The notes: a model not told the origin generated them from the sequence alone. DNA of 64,000 bases from CAVQGZ01 sp964400785 (GCA_964400785.1 CAYNWB010000009.1:1-64000); one strand, 5' to 3'. Positions 34,872 to 44,065 are shown, counted from the stretch's first letter. A program made the numbers and translations.

Positions 34872-34992
34872 GGTGTCCTTCGGCATACAAAGTGCCGGGT
34901 CGCCCCCAGCAGCCGTGGTGTCGTCGCAGGTCAGAGCGTTGCGATCAAGGCCGGCCAGGCTCCGACGGGCACTTTGTGTGGGGACGGGCACC
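34872..34992. repeat. Palindromic inverted-end repeat element, copy 2
   Basis: A 121-base element lies exactly between convergent hypE and ppk2. The left end (34872-34896) contains CATACAAAGTGCC and the right end (34968-34992) contains GGCACTTTGTGTGGGG. Inverted, the right end matches the left end of copy 1 (16575-16599) at 23 of 25 positions; the left end matches it at 20 of 25. The interiors of the two copies share no obvious sequence. No coding capacity. It is either a terminator-like element or a short non-autonomous mobile repeat. Confidence 0.75.
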
Positions 34993-35007
34993 TACCCGCC
35001 CCGCGCA

Positions 35008-35745
35008 CTACTTGTGCAGCAGGCTCGCGGCGTGGTCGGGCACGTAGGTCTGCGTGTCCTTCGGCGGCCGCTGGTATCCCGTCGACGGCGGGCGCTTCGG
35101 TAGCTCGAGGCGCGGCTTGGGTACCTCGTAGTAGGGGATCGTCGAGAGCAGGTGAGCGATCATGTTGAGCCGGGCCGACTTCTTGTTGTCGCTCTCGACC
35201 ACGTACCAGGGGGCCTCACGGATGTCGGTGTGCACCATCATCTCGTCCTTGGCCCGCGAGTAGTCCTCCCAGCGGGTGATCGACTCCAGGTCCATCGGCG
35301 AGAGCTTCCAGGTGCGCATGGGGTCGGTCAGCCGCGAGGCGAAGCGCGCCTCCTGCTCCTCGTCGCTCACCGAGAACCAGTACTTGCGCAGCATGATGCC
35401 GTCCTCGACGAGCAGGCGCTCGAAGATGGGGCACTGGTGCAAGAAGCGTCGGTACTCGTCGATGGTGCAGAAGCCCATCACCTTCTCGACACCGGCGCGG
35501 TTGTACCAGGACCGGTCGAAGATNNNNNNNNNNNNNNNNNNNNNNNNNNNNNNGCCGCCCTTGCCGGCGGCGTCGCGCCCCTCGAAGATGATGACGAGTC
35601 GGATGTTCTCGCGGCGCACCCACTCCTGCAGCTTCACCATCTCGGCCTGCAGTCGGTAGAGCTCCTTCTCGTACACCTTCTTCGGCAGCTTCTGCTTGCT
35701 CGTTCCGCCGCCTGCCTCGTCGTCGCGGTGCTTCTTCTTGGCCAC
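35008..35745 (-). CDS. ppk2: Polyphosphate kinase 2 (sequence interrupted by assembly gap)
   Basis: PPK2 transfers phosphate between polyphosphate and nucleotides. Visible motifs are Walker A (FEGRDAAGKGG), Walker B (FDRSWYNRAGVE) and the lid LRKYWFSVSDEEQEARF. In intact family members roughly 45 residues separate Walker A from Walker B, but here only 10 unknown codons (30 N) intervene, so about 100 bases of real sequence are missing. The remaining frame is open on both sides and the gene is probably intact in the organism. A Lys-rich N terminus precedes the domain. Confidence 0.9.
   Translation of the reverse strand: MAKKKHRDDEAGGGTSKQKLPKKVYEKELYRLQAEMVKLQEWVRRENIRLVIIFEGRDAAGKGGXXXXXXXXXXIFDRSWYNRAGVEKVMGFCTIDEYRRFLHQCPIFERLLVEDGIMLRKYWFSVSDEEQEARFASRLTDPMRTWKLSPMDLESITRWEDYSRAKDEMMVHTDIREAPWYVVESDNKKSARLNMIAHLLSTIPYYEVPKPRLELPKRPPSTGYQRPPKDTQTYVPDHAASLLHK
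35524..35553. other. Assembly gap (30 N)
   Basis: Thirty consecutive N bases sit inside ppk2, between the Walker A and Walker B codons. The gap length is a placeholder: family comparison indicates that more sequence than 30 bases is missing. It shows that the record is a draft scaffold. Confidence 0.99.
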
Positions 35746-35793
35746 GGGGTCAGGCTAGTGGCCCGAGCCCGTGGCCCAGTGGGACCTTCGTCC

Positions 35794-38547
35794 CTACGCC
35801 TCGCCGCCGACCTCCTCGGCCGTCGTGGCGTTGACGTCGTCGAGCCGGTAGGTGTCGAGGGCCTGCTTCACCACGTCCCAGCCCACCTCACCCCTCCGGG
35901 CCAGCGAGCGCAGCGTCGCCACGACGATCGACTGCGCGTCGACCTTGAAGTGGCGCCGCAGTGCCGCCCGGGTGTCGGACGCGCCGAAGCCGTCGGTGCC
36001 CAGCGACGAGTAGTCGCCGGGGACGAACTGGGCGATCTGGTCGGCCACCGCGCGCATGTAGTCGCTGACGGCCACCACAGGCCCGGGAGCCGACTCGAGC
36101 TGCCTGGCCACGAAGGGGGTGCAGTCGCTGTCGGGGTGCAGCATCCGGTACTCGTCGCAGGCCTTGGCCTCGCGGGCCAGCTGCGTCCAGGACGTGACCG
36201 ACCAGACGTCGGCGGCCACCCCCCACTCGTCGGCCAGCCGCTGCTGGGCCTCCAGGGCCCACCGCATCGCCACACCCGACGCCAGCACCTGGGCGCGGGG
36301 TGCCCCGTCGGCGGCCTCACCCGCGGGCGAGTACCGGTACATGCCCTTGAGCAGGGCGTCGACGTCCAGGTCGTCGGGCTGGACAGGCTGCTGGTACGGC
36401 TCGTTGTACACCGTCAGGTAGTAGAAGACGTTCGGGTCGACGTCGGGGTCGGCCTCACCGAACATCTGCTGCAGCCCGGCCTTGACGATGTGCCCGATCT
36501 CGAACCCCCACGCGGGGTCGTACCAGAGCACCGCCGGGTTGGTGGCCGCGATGAGCGGCGAGTGGCCGTCGTTGTGCTGCAGACCCTCGCCGGTGAGCGT
36601 GGTGCGCCCGGCTGTCGCCCCGATGACGAACCCGCGGGCCATCTGGTCGGCCGCTGCCCAGAAAGAGTCTGCGGTGCGCTGGAACCCGAACATCGAGTAG
36701 AAGATGTAGACGGGGATCATCGGGATGTCGTGCGTGGCGTAGGACGTTCCCACCGCGGTGAAGCTCGACACCGAACCGGCCTCGTTGATGCCCTCGTGCA
36801 GGATCTGGCCGGTCGTCGACTCCTTGTACGACAAGAACAGCTCCCGGTCGACCGCGGTGTAGTTCATGCCCCGCGGGTTGTAGATCTTCAGAGTCGGGAA
36901 CAGCGAGTCCATGCCGAACGTGCGAGCCTCGTCCGGGATGATCGGCACGATGCGCGGGCCGATCTCCTTGTCTTTGATCAGGTCTTTGAGCAGGCGGACG
37001 AAGGCCATCGTGGTGGCCACGGTCTGGTTGCCCGAACCGCGCCGCACCACGTCGTAGACCTTGTCCCCGGGCAGCACCAGCGGGTGCGACTCCGTGCGCC
37101 GCCGGGGCAGGAAACCACCGAGCCGGGCCCTGGTGTCGCGGATGTACTGGATCTCCTCGGAGTCCGGCCCCGGGTTGTAGTACGGCGGCAGGTACGGGTC
37201 GGCCTCGAGCTCGGAGTCCGGGATGGGCAGCTCGAGCCGGTCCCGGAACAGCTTGAGGTCGTCCAGGGTCAGCTTCTTCATCTGGTGCGTGGCGTTGCGC
37301 CCCTCGAAGTGCGGGCCGAGGCGGTAGCCCTTGATGGTCTTGGCCAGGATGACCGTGGGCTGGCCGGTGTGCTCGGTGGCCGCCTTGTAGGCCGCGTACA
37401 TCTTGCGGTAGTCGTGCCCGCCTCGCTGCAGGCCCCAGATCTCGTCGTCGCTCCAGTCGGCGACGAGCTTGGCGGTGCGCGGGTCGCGTCCGAAGAACTG
37501 CTCCCGGATGTAGGCGCCCGACTCGGCCTTGTAGGTCTGGTAGTCGCCGTCGAGCGTGGTGTTCATCAGGTTCACCAGTGCTCCGTCGGTGTCGGCGGCG
37601 AGCAGCCTGTCCCAGCCGCGCCCCCAGACCACCTTGATGACGTTCCAGCCGGCACCCCGGAACGTCGCCTCGAGCTCCTGGATGATCTTGCCGTTGCCGC
37701 GCACCGGACCGTCGAGGCGCTGCAGGTTGCAGTTGATGACGAAGGTCAGGTTGTCCAGCTCTTCGCGGGCCGCCAGGCCGATCGAGCCGATCACCTCGGG
37801 CTCGTCCATCTCTCCGTCACCGAGGAACGCCCACACGCGCTGCTGGCTGGTGTCCGTGAGCCCGCGGTGGTGCAGGTAGCGGTTGAACCGGGCCTGGTAC
37901 ACCGCGTTCATCGGGCCGAGGCCCATCGAGACGGTGGGGAACTCCCAGAAGTCCGGCATGTTGCGCGGGTGGGGGTAGGAGGGCAGACCGCCTCCGAACG
38001 CGGCGTGCGAGAACTCCTGGCGGAACCCGTCCATGCGCTCGGTCGAGATGCGGTCGAGCAGGAACGACCGTGCGTACACCCCGGGGGAGGCGTGGCCCTG
38101 GAAGAAGACCTGGTCGCCACCGCCCTCGTGGTCCCGTCCGCGCCAGAAGTGGTTGTAGCCGACCTCGTAGAGGCTCGCCGAGGAGGCGTAGGACGAGATG
38201 TGACCACCGACGGCGATACCCGGACGCTGCGCCCTGTGCACCATGATCGCGGCGTTCCAGCGGATGAGCCGGCGGATGCGCCGCTCGAGGCCCTCGTCAC
38301 CGGGGAAGTACGGCTCGGCCTCGGGTGGGATCGTGTTGATGTAGTCGCTGGACAGCAGGCTGGGCACGCCGACGCCCCGCTGGCGGGCACGCTCGAGCAG
38401 GGCCAGCATCAGGTATCGGGTGCGCTGCTTGCCGCGCTCGTCGATGGCGGCGTCCAGCGACTCGAACCACTCGCGGGTCTCCTCGGGGTCGATGTCGTAG
38501 AGCTGGGTGAGCGCCCCGAGCACGGAAGGGTTCAGAGGGTCGGCCAC
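35794..38547 (-). CDS. aceE: Pyruvate dehydrogenase E1 component (homodimeric)
   Basis: This 917-residue thiamine-diphosphate enzyme decarboxylates pyruvate and passes the acetyl group to E2 lipoyl domains. The ThDP/Mg motif is GDGEMDEPE followed by NLQ about 30 residues later. Other family blocks include GGHISSYASSASLYEVG, FFQGHASPGVYAR, TGEGLQHNDGHSP and AGRTTL. The length is as expected for AceE. E2 and E3 genes are not in the window. The upstream region to 38711 holds only its promoter and that of the divergent DUF1918 gene. Confidence 0.97.
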   Translation of the reverse strand: MADPLNPSVLGALTQLYDIDPEETREWFESLDAAIDERGKQRTRYLMLALLERARQRGVGVPSLLSSDYINTIPPEAEPYFPGDEGLERRIRRLIRWNAAIMVHRAQRPGIAVGGHISSYASSASLYEVGYNHFWRGRDHEGGGDQVFFQGHASPGVYARSFLLDRISTERMDGFRQEFSHAAFGGGLPSYPHPRNMPDFWEFPTVSMGLGPMNAVYQARFNRYLHHRGLTDTSQQRVWAFLGDGEMDEPEVIGSIGLAAREELDNLTFVINCNLQRLDGPVRGNGKIIQELEATFRGAGWNVIKVVWGRGWDRLLAADTDGALVNLMNTTLDGDYQTYKAESGAYIREQFFGRDPRTAKLVADWSDDEIWGLQRGGHDYRKMYAAYKAATEHTGQPTVILAKTIKGYRLGPHFEGRNATHQMKKLTLDDLKLFRDRLELPIPDSELEADPYLPPYYNPGPDSEEIQYIRDTRARLGGFLPRRRTESHPLVLPGDKVYDVVRRGSGNQTVATTMAFVRLLKDLIKDKEIGPRIVPIIPDEARTFGMDSLFPTLKIYNPRGMNYTAVDRELFLSYKESTTGQILHEGINEAGSVSSFTAVGTSYATHDIPMIPVYIFYSMFGFQRTADSFWAAADQMARGFVIGATAGRTTLTGEGLQHNDGHSPLIAATNPAVLWYDPAWGFEIGHIVKAGLQQMFGEADPDVDPNVFYYLTVYNEPYQQPVQPDDLDVDALLKGMYRYSPAGEAADGAPRAQVLASGVAMRWALEAQQRLADEWGVAADVWSVTSWTQLAREAKACDEYRMLHPDSDCTPFVARQLESAPGPVVAVSDYMRAVADQIAQFVPGDYSSLGTDGFGASDTRAALRRHFKVDAQSIVVATLRSLARRGEVGWDVVKQALDTYRLDDVNATTAEEVGGEA

Positions 38548-38711
38548 GGTCGTCCTGTCAGTCGTCGGTCAAGGGTCAGCACCTCATCCTGTCGCGAAAC
38601 CGCGTCCGCGTCATCCGCTCTGGTCATTAGTCCCTAGCGGCGGAGGGACCGGCGGGCTGACGATGCGGACGTGGGCGGTGCGGTGCCGTCGACGTGACGT
38701 CAGGAGGTTCG

Positions 38712-38900
38712 ATGAAGGCCAAGGTGGGCGACCGCTTGCACGTGCACGGGCGCAACGTCGGTGACGTCGACAAGGTGGGTGAGATCATCGAGGTGCACGG
38801 CGACGACGGGGCTCCGCCGTTTCTCGTGAGGTTCCCCGACGGGCACGAGACCCTGGTCTTCCCAGGCCCGGACGCCACTGTGGAGACTCCGTCGGGCTGA
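38712..38900 (+). CDS. DUF1918 family small protein
   Basis: This 62-residue protein of the actinobacterial DUF1918 family begins MKAKVGDRLHVHGR and continues KVGEIIEVHGDDGAPPFLVRF-like, an SH3-like small beta fold. It has no known function. ATG at 38712 has a perfect AGGAGG ribosome site 5 bases upstream, which decides the start over an earlier in-frame codon. It is divergent from aceE. Confidence 0.9.
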   Translation: MKAKVGDRLHVHGRNVGDVDKVGEIIEVHGDDGAPPFLVRFPDGHETLVFPGPDATVETPSG

Positions 38901-38996
38901 ACCCACCCGCCTGGCACACTTGCGCACCAGGCGAGTACTCGCTGGACTATCCCCACGAGCGGCGCACTCGGCGCCGATGACGACAAGGAGACACGC

Positions 38997-39434
38997 GTGG
39001 CCGAGGCCGCCGGGACAGCCGGCAGTCACCTCGACCTGGTGGCGCGGATGGGGTTTCGCGCCGGTCAGGTCATCCAGGAGCTCGGGTGGGACGAGGACTG
39101 CGACGACGACATCAGGCTTGCGATCGAGCAGACGACCGGCACGGAGCTGGTCGGCGAGGAGCACGACGACGTGGCCGATGCCGTGCTGCTGTGGTGGCGG
39201 GACGGGGACGGTGACCTCGTCGACAGCCTCGTCGACTCCCTGACCGATCTCGGGGACGGTGGGCCCGTGTGGCTGCTCACTCCGAAGATCGGCCGCGACG
39301 GGTTCGTCGACGCCGCCGACGTGGCCGACGCCGCGCCGACGGCCGGGTTGACCACGACCACCACCGTGCCGCTCACCGACGAGTGGACGGCGATCAAGCT
39401 CGTCGCACCGAAGGCCGCTCGTGCCCGTCGTTGA
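38997..39434 (+). CDS. DUF3052 family protein
   Basis: This 145-residue acidic protein belongs to DUF3052, conserved in actinobacteria and found beside the AhpE gene in M. tuberculosis (Rv2239c). Markers are MGFRAGQVIQELGWDEDCD, VLLWWRDGDGDLVD and LTPKIGRDGFV. Its role is not established. GTG at 38997 follows an AAGGAG site. Its end overlaps the peroxiredoxin start by 14 bases, so the two are co-expressed. Confidence 0.9.
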   Translation: MAEAAGTAGSHLDLVARMGFRAGQVIQELGWDEDCDDDIRLAIEQTTGTELVGEEHDDVADAVLLWWRDGDGDLVDSLVDSLTDLGDGGPVWLLTPKIGRDGFVDAADVADAAPTAGLTTTTTVPLTDEWTAIKLVAPKAARARR

Positions 39435-39912
39435 CGGCGGCGAGCCCCGCACGACCCCGCTGGACGTGGGCGACGTCGCGCCCGACTTCGTGCTGCCCGA
39501 CGCACACCGCACCGAGACCCGGCTCAGCGAGCTCGCTGCCGGCAGGGCCAGCGTCGTCGTGTTCTTCCCGTGGGCCTTCACCAGCGTGTGCACTGCCGAG
39601 CTCTGCGGGGTGCGCGACCGTCTGCCGGAGCTGAGCAACGACGCCGCGGTCACGGTGGCGATCTCGTGCGACGCGACCGCCACCCTGCGCGAGCTGACCC
39701 GGCAGCAGGGGTTCGAGTTCCCCGTGCTGTCCGACCACTGGCCGCACGGCGAGGTGTGCTCGGCCTTCGGGGTGTTCGACCCCGCGATCGGGGCGGCCCT
39801 GCGCGGAACCTTCATCCTCGACGCCGATCGCGTGGTGCGCTGGCGGGTCGTCAACGCCGTCCCCGACGCCCGCGAGCTCGACGACTACGTCGCGGCGCTG
39901 GCCGCCCTCTGA
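39421..39912 (+). CDS. ahpE: Peroxiredoxin, AhpE-like
   Basis: This 163-residue thioredoxin-fold peroxidase has the peroxidatic Cys in FFPWAFTSVCTAELCGVRD (near residue 49), preceded by the conserved Thr-class residue of the active site. The sequence and the DUF3052 neighbour match M. tuberculosis AhpE (Rv2238c), a one-cysteine enzyme that reduces peroxides and peroxynitrite. A second Cys lies three residues on (ELC), plus one in EVCSAFG. GTG start. Its 3-prime end overlaps the convergent phosphodiesterase by 28 bases. Confidence 0.9.
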   Translation: MPVVDGGEPRTTPLDVGDVAPDFVLPDAHRTETRLSELAAGRASVVVFFPWAFTSVCTAELCGVRDRLPELSNDAAVTVAISCDATATLRELTRQQGFEFPVLSDHWPHGEVCSAFGVFDPAIGAALRGTFILDADRVVRWRVVNAVPDARELDDYVAALAAL

Positions 39913-42437
39913 CCGGAGCGGTCGTCGTCGAGGCCGCGTCGATGCCCCAGCCGCTCGAGCCAGCGCACGAGCTGGCGGTGCACCGTCTCGGCGCCGTACA
40001 GCTGGCCTGAGTCGTCGAGCAGGTCGTCGTCCAACGACCACTCGGCGGGGTACACCAGGATCGGACGGGTCTGCCACCCCCCGAGCCCGCCGTGGCATCC
40101 GACGAGCTCCTCGAACGCCGCGACCTCGTCGAGCACCGGGTCGTAGAGCGAGTTCAGGTAGATGTCGGGAGCGTGCTCGAACTCGGCCGCCCGCACGAAG
40201 TCGGCCCTGGCGTGCGGACCGAAGCCCAGCAACGGGTCGACGCCGGTGACCCTGCCGTCGCGGAGCTGGTGCGAGCCGTCCGGGCCGATGGCGACGGGAC
40301 CGGCCGGGGTCATCACGACGACGAAGCCGATCGCCGGGTTGTCGGCCAACGCCTGCACGAGACCCGGGTAGCGCTGCTCGAGCTGGGTGAGCGTGACGCG
40401 GCCCGGCATGCGCGGGAACCAGATGCCACCGAGGTTGCCCGAGCCGACGACCACGACCGGCGGCCGCTCCTGGTCCCCGCCGGCCGCGCGACGCTCGCTC
40501 TCGGCCGGGCCGAGCGCGCTGTCGGGGTCACGCTGGGCGAGCACGCGCCGGGTCAGCCGCCCCGAGACCGAGTCCTGGCCGGTGAGCTGGGACAAGAAGA
40601 CGTTGACCGGTCCCCACGCCTCGACCTCGCTGGTGGCCGTCGCCGCGACGTCGCCGCTGCTCATCAGCGAGAGGACGAGGTCCTCCAGCGACTGGCCCGT
40701 GCGCTGGCGGAACGTCGCCCCTTGGCTCTGCCCGTGGTCGCTGACCAGCACGATCCGGTAGGGCCGGGGGGTGGCGCCCGACGTGGCGATCTTCTCCAGG
40801 CCGGCCAGCACGGCATCGAGACCGTAGAGGGAGTCCATCGACTCCCGGCGGGTCACGCCGGCGTGGTGGGCGATCTCGTCGTAGTCGACGAAGTCGACGT
40901 AGATCGACTTCGCCCCAGACATCATCGCCTCGACGATGAGCGCGACGTTGAGGTCGCGCAGCAGCACGTTGGTGACGCCGCGCAGGGCGATGTACGCGCC
41001 GTGCCGCTTGATGCGTGGCTGCACGTCCAGCCGCTGCTGCCGGCGTGACTGGAAGACCTCCTTGGCCATCTCGCCGATGGTGAGCAGCACCGCCCGGAAG
41101 AAGCCCGCAGGGTGGGTGAAGAACGCCGCGTAGGACCGGGACGGGCCCAGCCCGCCGGACTTCTCGCGCAGGCCGCTCATGGTCAGCAACGAGGTCGGTG
41201 CGTCGCCGGAGAACAGGTTGCTGATGCTCACGCCCCCGTCGGCCAGCAGCCCGCGACCGTCGGAGACCCGGGACTCGATGAGGGCTGCGTCCGGGGGGTG
41301 GTTCGCCACGACGAGGCGGCCCTGCTGCTTCTCGTACCAGCGGAAGGCCGGGATGTCGGTCGTGTCACCGTGCAGCAGCCCGGCCTGGCTCACGGGGGTC
41401 GTGGACGGTACCCGCGCCACCCACTCCGTCCAGGTGTGGCTGCCGGAGCGCACCCACCGGCTGATCGTGGGCAGGTTGCCGGCCTTGACCTCGAGCTCGA
41501 GCACGGGTGCGGGCACCCCGTCGAGCTGGACGAACAGCACACCCGGCTCGGGCAGGTGCTCGTGCGGTCTCGACCGCACACCCATGCGGGCGGCGTGCAG
41601 CAGCAGGTAGTCCTGGGTGTTGATGGAGAAGGCCCAGGTCACGATGGTCATCGCGAACGCGTAGACCCAGGACGCCAGCACCGCGGCACCCGCGTTGTCG
41701 ACGTCGATGCCGGGCGTGATGGCCAACCCCACCCCGATGACGACGGCGTTCGCGAACAGGGCGAGCGCGAGTGACCCGAGCCAGCCGAACAGACCGGTGA
41801 ACCAGACGAGGATCGGCCGCACCAGCTCCCCGGCCAGGGCGACCACCAACGTGGCGAGCAGCAGCGCCCACCAGGTGCGGACGGTGATCGCCGGGGTGAG
41901 CCCGATCGTGACACCGAGCACGATCAGCCGGACCAGGTAGTCCAGCGCCAGCCGGGTGAGGCGGTGACCCCGCGACTGCTCGGACGGCCCGGAGATCGCT
42001 CGCGCCAGTGCTCGGTCGTCCGGGCTCTCGAAGAACTCGGAGGCCGCCCGGTTCCACACCAGCAGCAGCCCGCCCAGCACGGCCAGCCCCACGACAGCGA
42101 CGGCGACGCCGGAGTACTGCTGCGTGGCCGCACCGCCGACAGAAGACGTGTAGCCCACCCGAAACAGCAGCAGCAGGCTGAACAGCAGCCGGGCACCGTT
42201 CACGCCGCGGGCAAGAAAGACCGCGAGTGCGAGCGAGGCCACCCCGCCCAGCAGGCTGAGCACACCGGCGATGAGCACGGTGCTCGTGGCGACGGAACCG
42301 ATCGTCGCCACGGTGTCCGTCGTGGCGGACGCGATGAGCACCGCTGCGAAGAAGACGTCCCAGACGGCCAGCGCCAGCGTCAGCGCAGCGGCGAGCGTCA
42401 CGCTGACCGGGCGTCGGCCGGAACGCGGGGGCGCCAT
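39885..42437 (-). CDS. Membrane-anchored alkaline-phosphatase-superfamily phosphodiesterase with holin-like N half
   Basis: This 850-residue protein has an N-terminal membrane part with two hydrophobic blocks. The first four helices cover about residues 10-130; a second four-helix block (about 165-270) resembles the mycobacterial 4TMS holin-like superfamily. The C-terminal 550 residues form a type I phosphodiesterase/nucleotide pyrophosphatase fold: FVQLDGVPAP (metal Asp), STTPVSQAGLLHG (nucleophile Thr/Ser region), FVDYDEIAHHAG and VLVSDHGQSQG (metal ligands). The catalytic domain probably acts on phosphate esters at the membrane; the substrate is unknown. Confidence 0.85.
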   Translation of the reverse strand: MAPPRSGRRPVSVTLAAALTLALAVWDVFFAAVLIASATTDTVATIGSVATSTVLIAGVLSLLGGVASLALAVFLARGVNGARLLFSLLLLFRVGYTSSVGGAATQQYSGVAVAVVGLAVLGGLLLVWNRAASEFFESPDDRALARAISGPSEQSRGHRLTRLALDYLVRLIVLGVTIGLTPAITVRTWWALLLATLVVALAGELVRPILVWFTGLFGWLGSLALALFANAVVIGVGLAITPGIDVDNAGAAVLASWVYAFAMTIVTWAFSINTQDYLLLHAARMGVRSRPHEHLPEPGVLFVQLDGVPAPVLELEVKAGNLPTISRWVRSGSHTWTEWVARVPSTTPVSQAGLLHGDTTDIPAFRWYEKQQGRLVVANHPPDAALIESRVSDGRGLLADGGVSISNLFSGDAPTSLLTMSGLREKSGGLGPSRSYAAFFTHPAGFFRAVLLTIGEMAKEVFQSRRQQRLDVQPRIKRHGAYIALRGVTNVLLRDLNVALIVEAMMSGAKSIYVDFVDYDEIAHHAGVTRRESMDSLYGLDAVLAGLEKIATSGATPRPYRIVLVSDHGQSQGATFRQRTGQSLEDLVLSLMSSGDVAATATSEVEAWGPVNVFLSQLTGQDSVSGRLTRRVLAQRDPDSALGPAESERRAAGGDQERPPVVVVGSGNLGGIWFPRMPGRVTLTQLEQRYPGLVQALADNPAIGFVVVMTPAGPVAIGPDGSHQLRDGRVTGVDPLLGFGPHARADFVRAAEFEHAPDIYLNSLYDPVLDEVAAFEELVGCHGGLGGWQTRPILVYPAEWSLDDDLLDDSGQLYGAETVHRQLVRWLERLGHRRGLDDDRSGQRAASAAT

Positions 42438-42442
42438 GTGGG

Positions 42443-42694
42443 TCAGCTGTGGGTACCGCGGAACAGCATGTCGTCGGCCTCGCCGGCCTTTCTGATCAGG
42501 TCGGGGGCCAGTCCGAGCTGCTCTGCCCAGAGCATGCGAGCCATCGGGGACAAGCCGCGGATGTCGGAGGAGACCTCGGCGACACCCCCGGGGTCGTAGA
42601 CGACGAACAGGTCATGACCCCCGTCGTCCGTCGTCCGGTCCACGCGCACCGGACGGCGCGCGGTCACCCGTCCCGCGAAGTTACCGGCGCCCAT
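42443..42694 (-). CDS. Small conserved hypothetical protein
   Basis: This 83-residue protein contains the segments VRVDRTTDDGGHDLFVVYDP and SPMARMLWAEQLGLAPDLIRKAGEADDMLFRG. I do not recognise a named family. ATG at 42694 is preferred over the longer open frame, which would read into the tRNA-Val gene. It ends 6 bases before the phosphodiesterase start on the same strand, so co-transcription is likely. Confidence 0.6.
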   Translation of the reverse strand: MGAGNFAGRVTARRPVRVDRTTDDGGHDLFVVYDPGGVAEVSSDIRGLSPMARMLWAEQLGLAPDLIRKAGEADDMLFRGTHS

Positions 42695-42745
42695 GGGCGC
42701 TGAGTCTGGTGCTCCGCGGCCCCCACGGCAAGGGAGGCGCCCGAG

Positions 42746-42820
42746 TGGGCGCAACTGGACTTGAACCAGTGACCCCCTGCTTGTAAGGCAGGTGCTCTGA
42801 CCAGACTGAGCTATGCGCCC
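42746..42820 (-). tRNA. tRNA-Val (TAC)
   Basis: A 75-base cloverleaf on the minus strand has acceptor arms GGGCGCA and TGCGCCC, D-arm AGCTC/GAGCA, anticodon loop CTTACAA in a CTGCC/GGCAG-type stem, and T-arm ACTGG-TTCAAGT-CCAGT. The anticodon TAC reads valine codons. The 3-prime CCA is not encoded, unlike in the tRNA-Met of this window. It lies between Nif3 and the small hypothetical gene. Confidence 0.93.
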
Positions 42821-42907
42821 GCCATCCGACGGCGGCGCCTAGGGTAACCGCCGCCCCGGGCCCACCGCCGCCACGCCCGTCGGCCGCTCACGATTAGTCT
42901 CGTCGGC

Positions 42908-44065
42908 ATGCTCACCGTCGGGGACGTCGTCGCCGCCATGGCCCGCCGGTACCCGCCCTCGTGGGCCGAGCCCTGGGACGCCGTCGGCCTCACCTGCGGT
43001 GACCCCGACGCGCCGGTGCGGCGGGTGCTGCTCGCGGTCGACCCTGCCCCCGTCGTCGTGGCCGAGGCGCTCGACTGGGGCGCCGACCTGCTCGTCACGC
43101 ACCATCCGCTGCTGCTGCGTGGCGTCCACTCCGTGGCCGCGACGTCGGCGAAGGGCAGGGTCGTGCACGACCTGATCCGCGGCGGCGTCGCCCTGCTGAG
43201 CGCCCACACCAATGCCGACAGCGCCCTGCCCGGGGTGAGCGACGCCCTGGCCAACGCGCTCGGCCTTGTCGACCTCGAGCCACTCGTCCCCGCCACCGAC
43301 GACCTCGACAAGGTGGTCACGTTCGTCCCGCACGCGGACGCCCAGCGGGTGCTGGACGCGCTCGCCGACGCCGGTGCCGGGCAGATAGGCGACTACGACC
43401 GGTGCGGGTTTCTGCTGCAGGGCACCGGCACCTTTCGACCCCTGCCCGGTGCGGCGCCGGTGATCGGAGCGGTCGGCTCGGTCGAGCGGGTGCCCGAGAC
43501 GCGCATAGAGATGGTGCTGCCGCGCGAGCGCCGCCGCGCCGTCGTGGCTGCGCTGCGCGCGTCCCACCCCTACGAGGAGCCCGCGTTCGACGTGTTCGTG
43601 ATGGCGCCGCTCGACGCGCGCCGTGGCCTCGGGCGGGTGGGTCACCTCCCCGAGCCCGAGACGCTGGAAGACCTGGTCGGTCGCGCGGCCGCCGCGGTGC
43701 CGGCGACGGTCGCCGGGGTCCAGGCCGCCGGTGACCCCGACACGGTGGTGCAACGCATCGCCGTGTGCGCAGGCGCCGGTGACTCGTTGCTGGCCGAGGC
43801 GGCTCGTGCCGGCGCCGATGCATTCGTGACGGCCGACCTGCGTCACCACCCCGCCACGGAGGCTCTCGAGGCGGGCGGTCCCGCGCTGGTCAACCTGTCG
43901 CACTGGGCCTCGGAGTGGCCGTGGCTCGTCGAGGCGGCCGAGCGCCTCACCGACGATCTCGGTCCGGCCGACCTGACGCTTCGCGTCAGCGAGACGTGCA
44001 CCGACCCGTGGACGATGCACGCCGAGTCATTGTCACGCGACCTGCTGGAGGCAGACGACGCATGA
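42908..44065 (+). CDS. Nif3-like dinuclear metal-binding protein
   Basis: This 385-residue Nif3/DUF34 protein carries the insert found in longer family members. The metal-binding His cluster is in LLVTHHPLLLRG (near residue 64), AHTNAD, and the C-terminal DLRHHPATEAL and NLSHWASEWP. It opens with PPSWAEPWDAVGL. The family has been proposed to act as a GTP cyclohydrolase or hydrolase, but the role is unsettled. Its stop overlaps the zinc-ribbon gene (ATGA); the order Nif3, zinc ribbon, RNase H matches M. tuberculosis Rv2230c-Rv2228c. Confidence 0.9.
   Translation: MLTVGDVVAAMARRYPPSWAEPWDAVGLTCGDPDAPVRRVLLAVDPAPVVVAEALDWGADLLVTHHPLLLRGVHSVAATSAKGRVVHDLIRGGVALLSAHTNADSALPGVSDALANALGLVDLEPLVPATDDLDKVVTFVPHADAQRVLDALADAGAGQIGDYDRCGFLLQGTGTFRPLPGAAPVIGAVGSVERVPETRIEMVLPRERRRAVVAALRASHPYEEPAFDVFVMAPLDARRGLGRVGHLPEPETLEDLVGRAAAAVPATVAGVQAAGDPDTVVQRIAVCAGAGDSLLAEAARAGADAFVTADLRHHPATEALEAGGPALVNLSHWASEWPWLVEAAERLTDDLGPADLTLRVSETCTDPWTMHAESLSRDLLEADDA

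Noticed and set aside
35152..38637. Plus-strand open frame of 1161 codons opposite aceE and ppk2
   Set aside because: It is the antisense shadow of two well-recognised genes, runs through the N gap, and has a low-complexity Val/Arg/Gly composition with no family match.
39885..42437. Prophage remnant suggested by the holin-like segment
   Set aside because: The segment is part of a fused chromosomal phosphodiesterase common in actinobacteria; no other phage genes are nearby.
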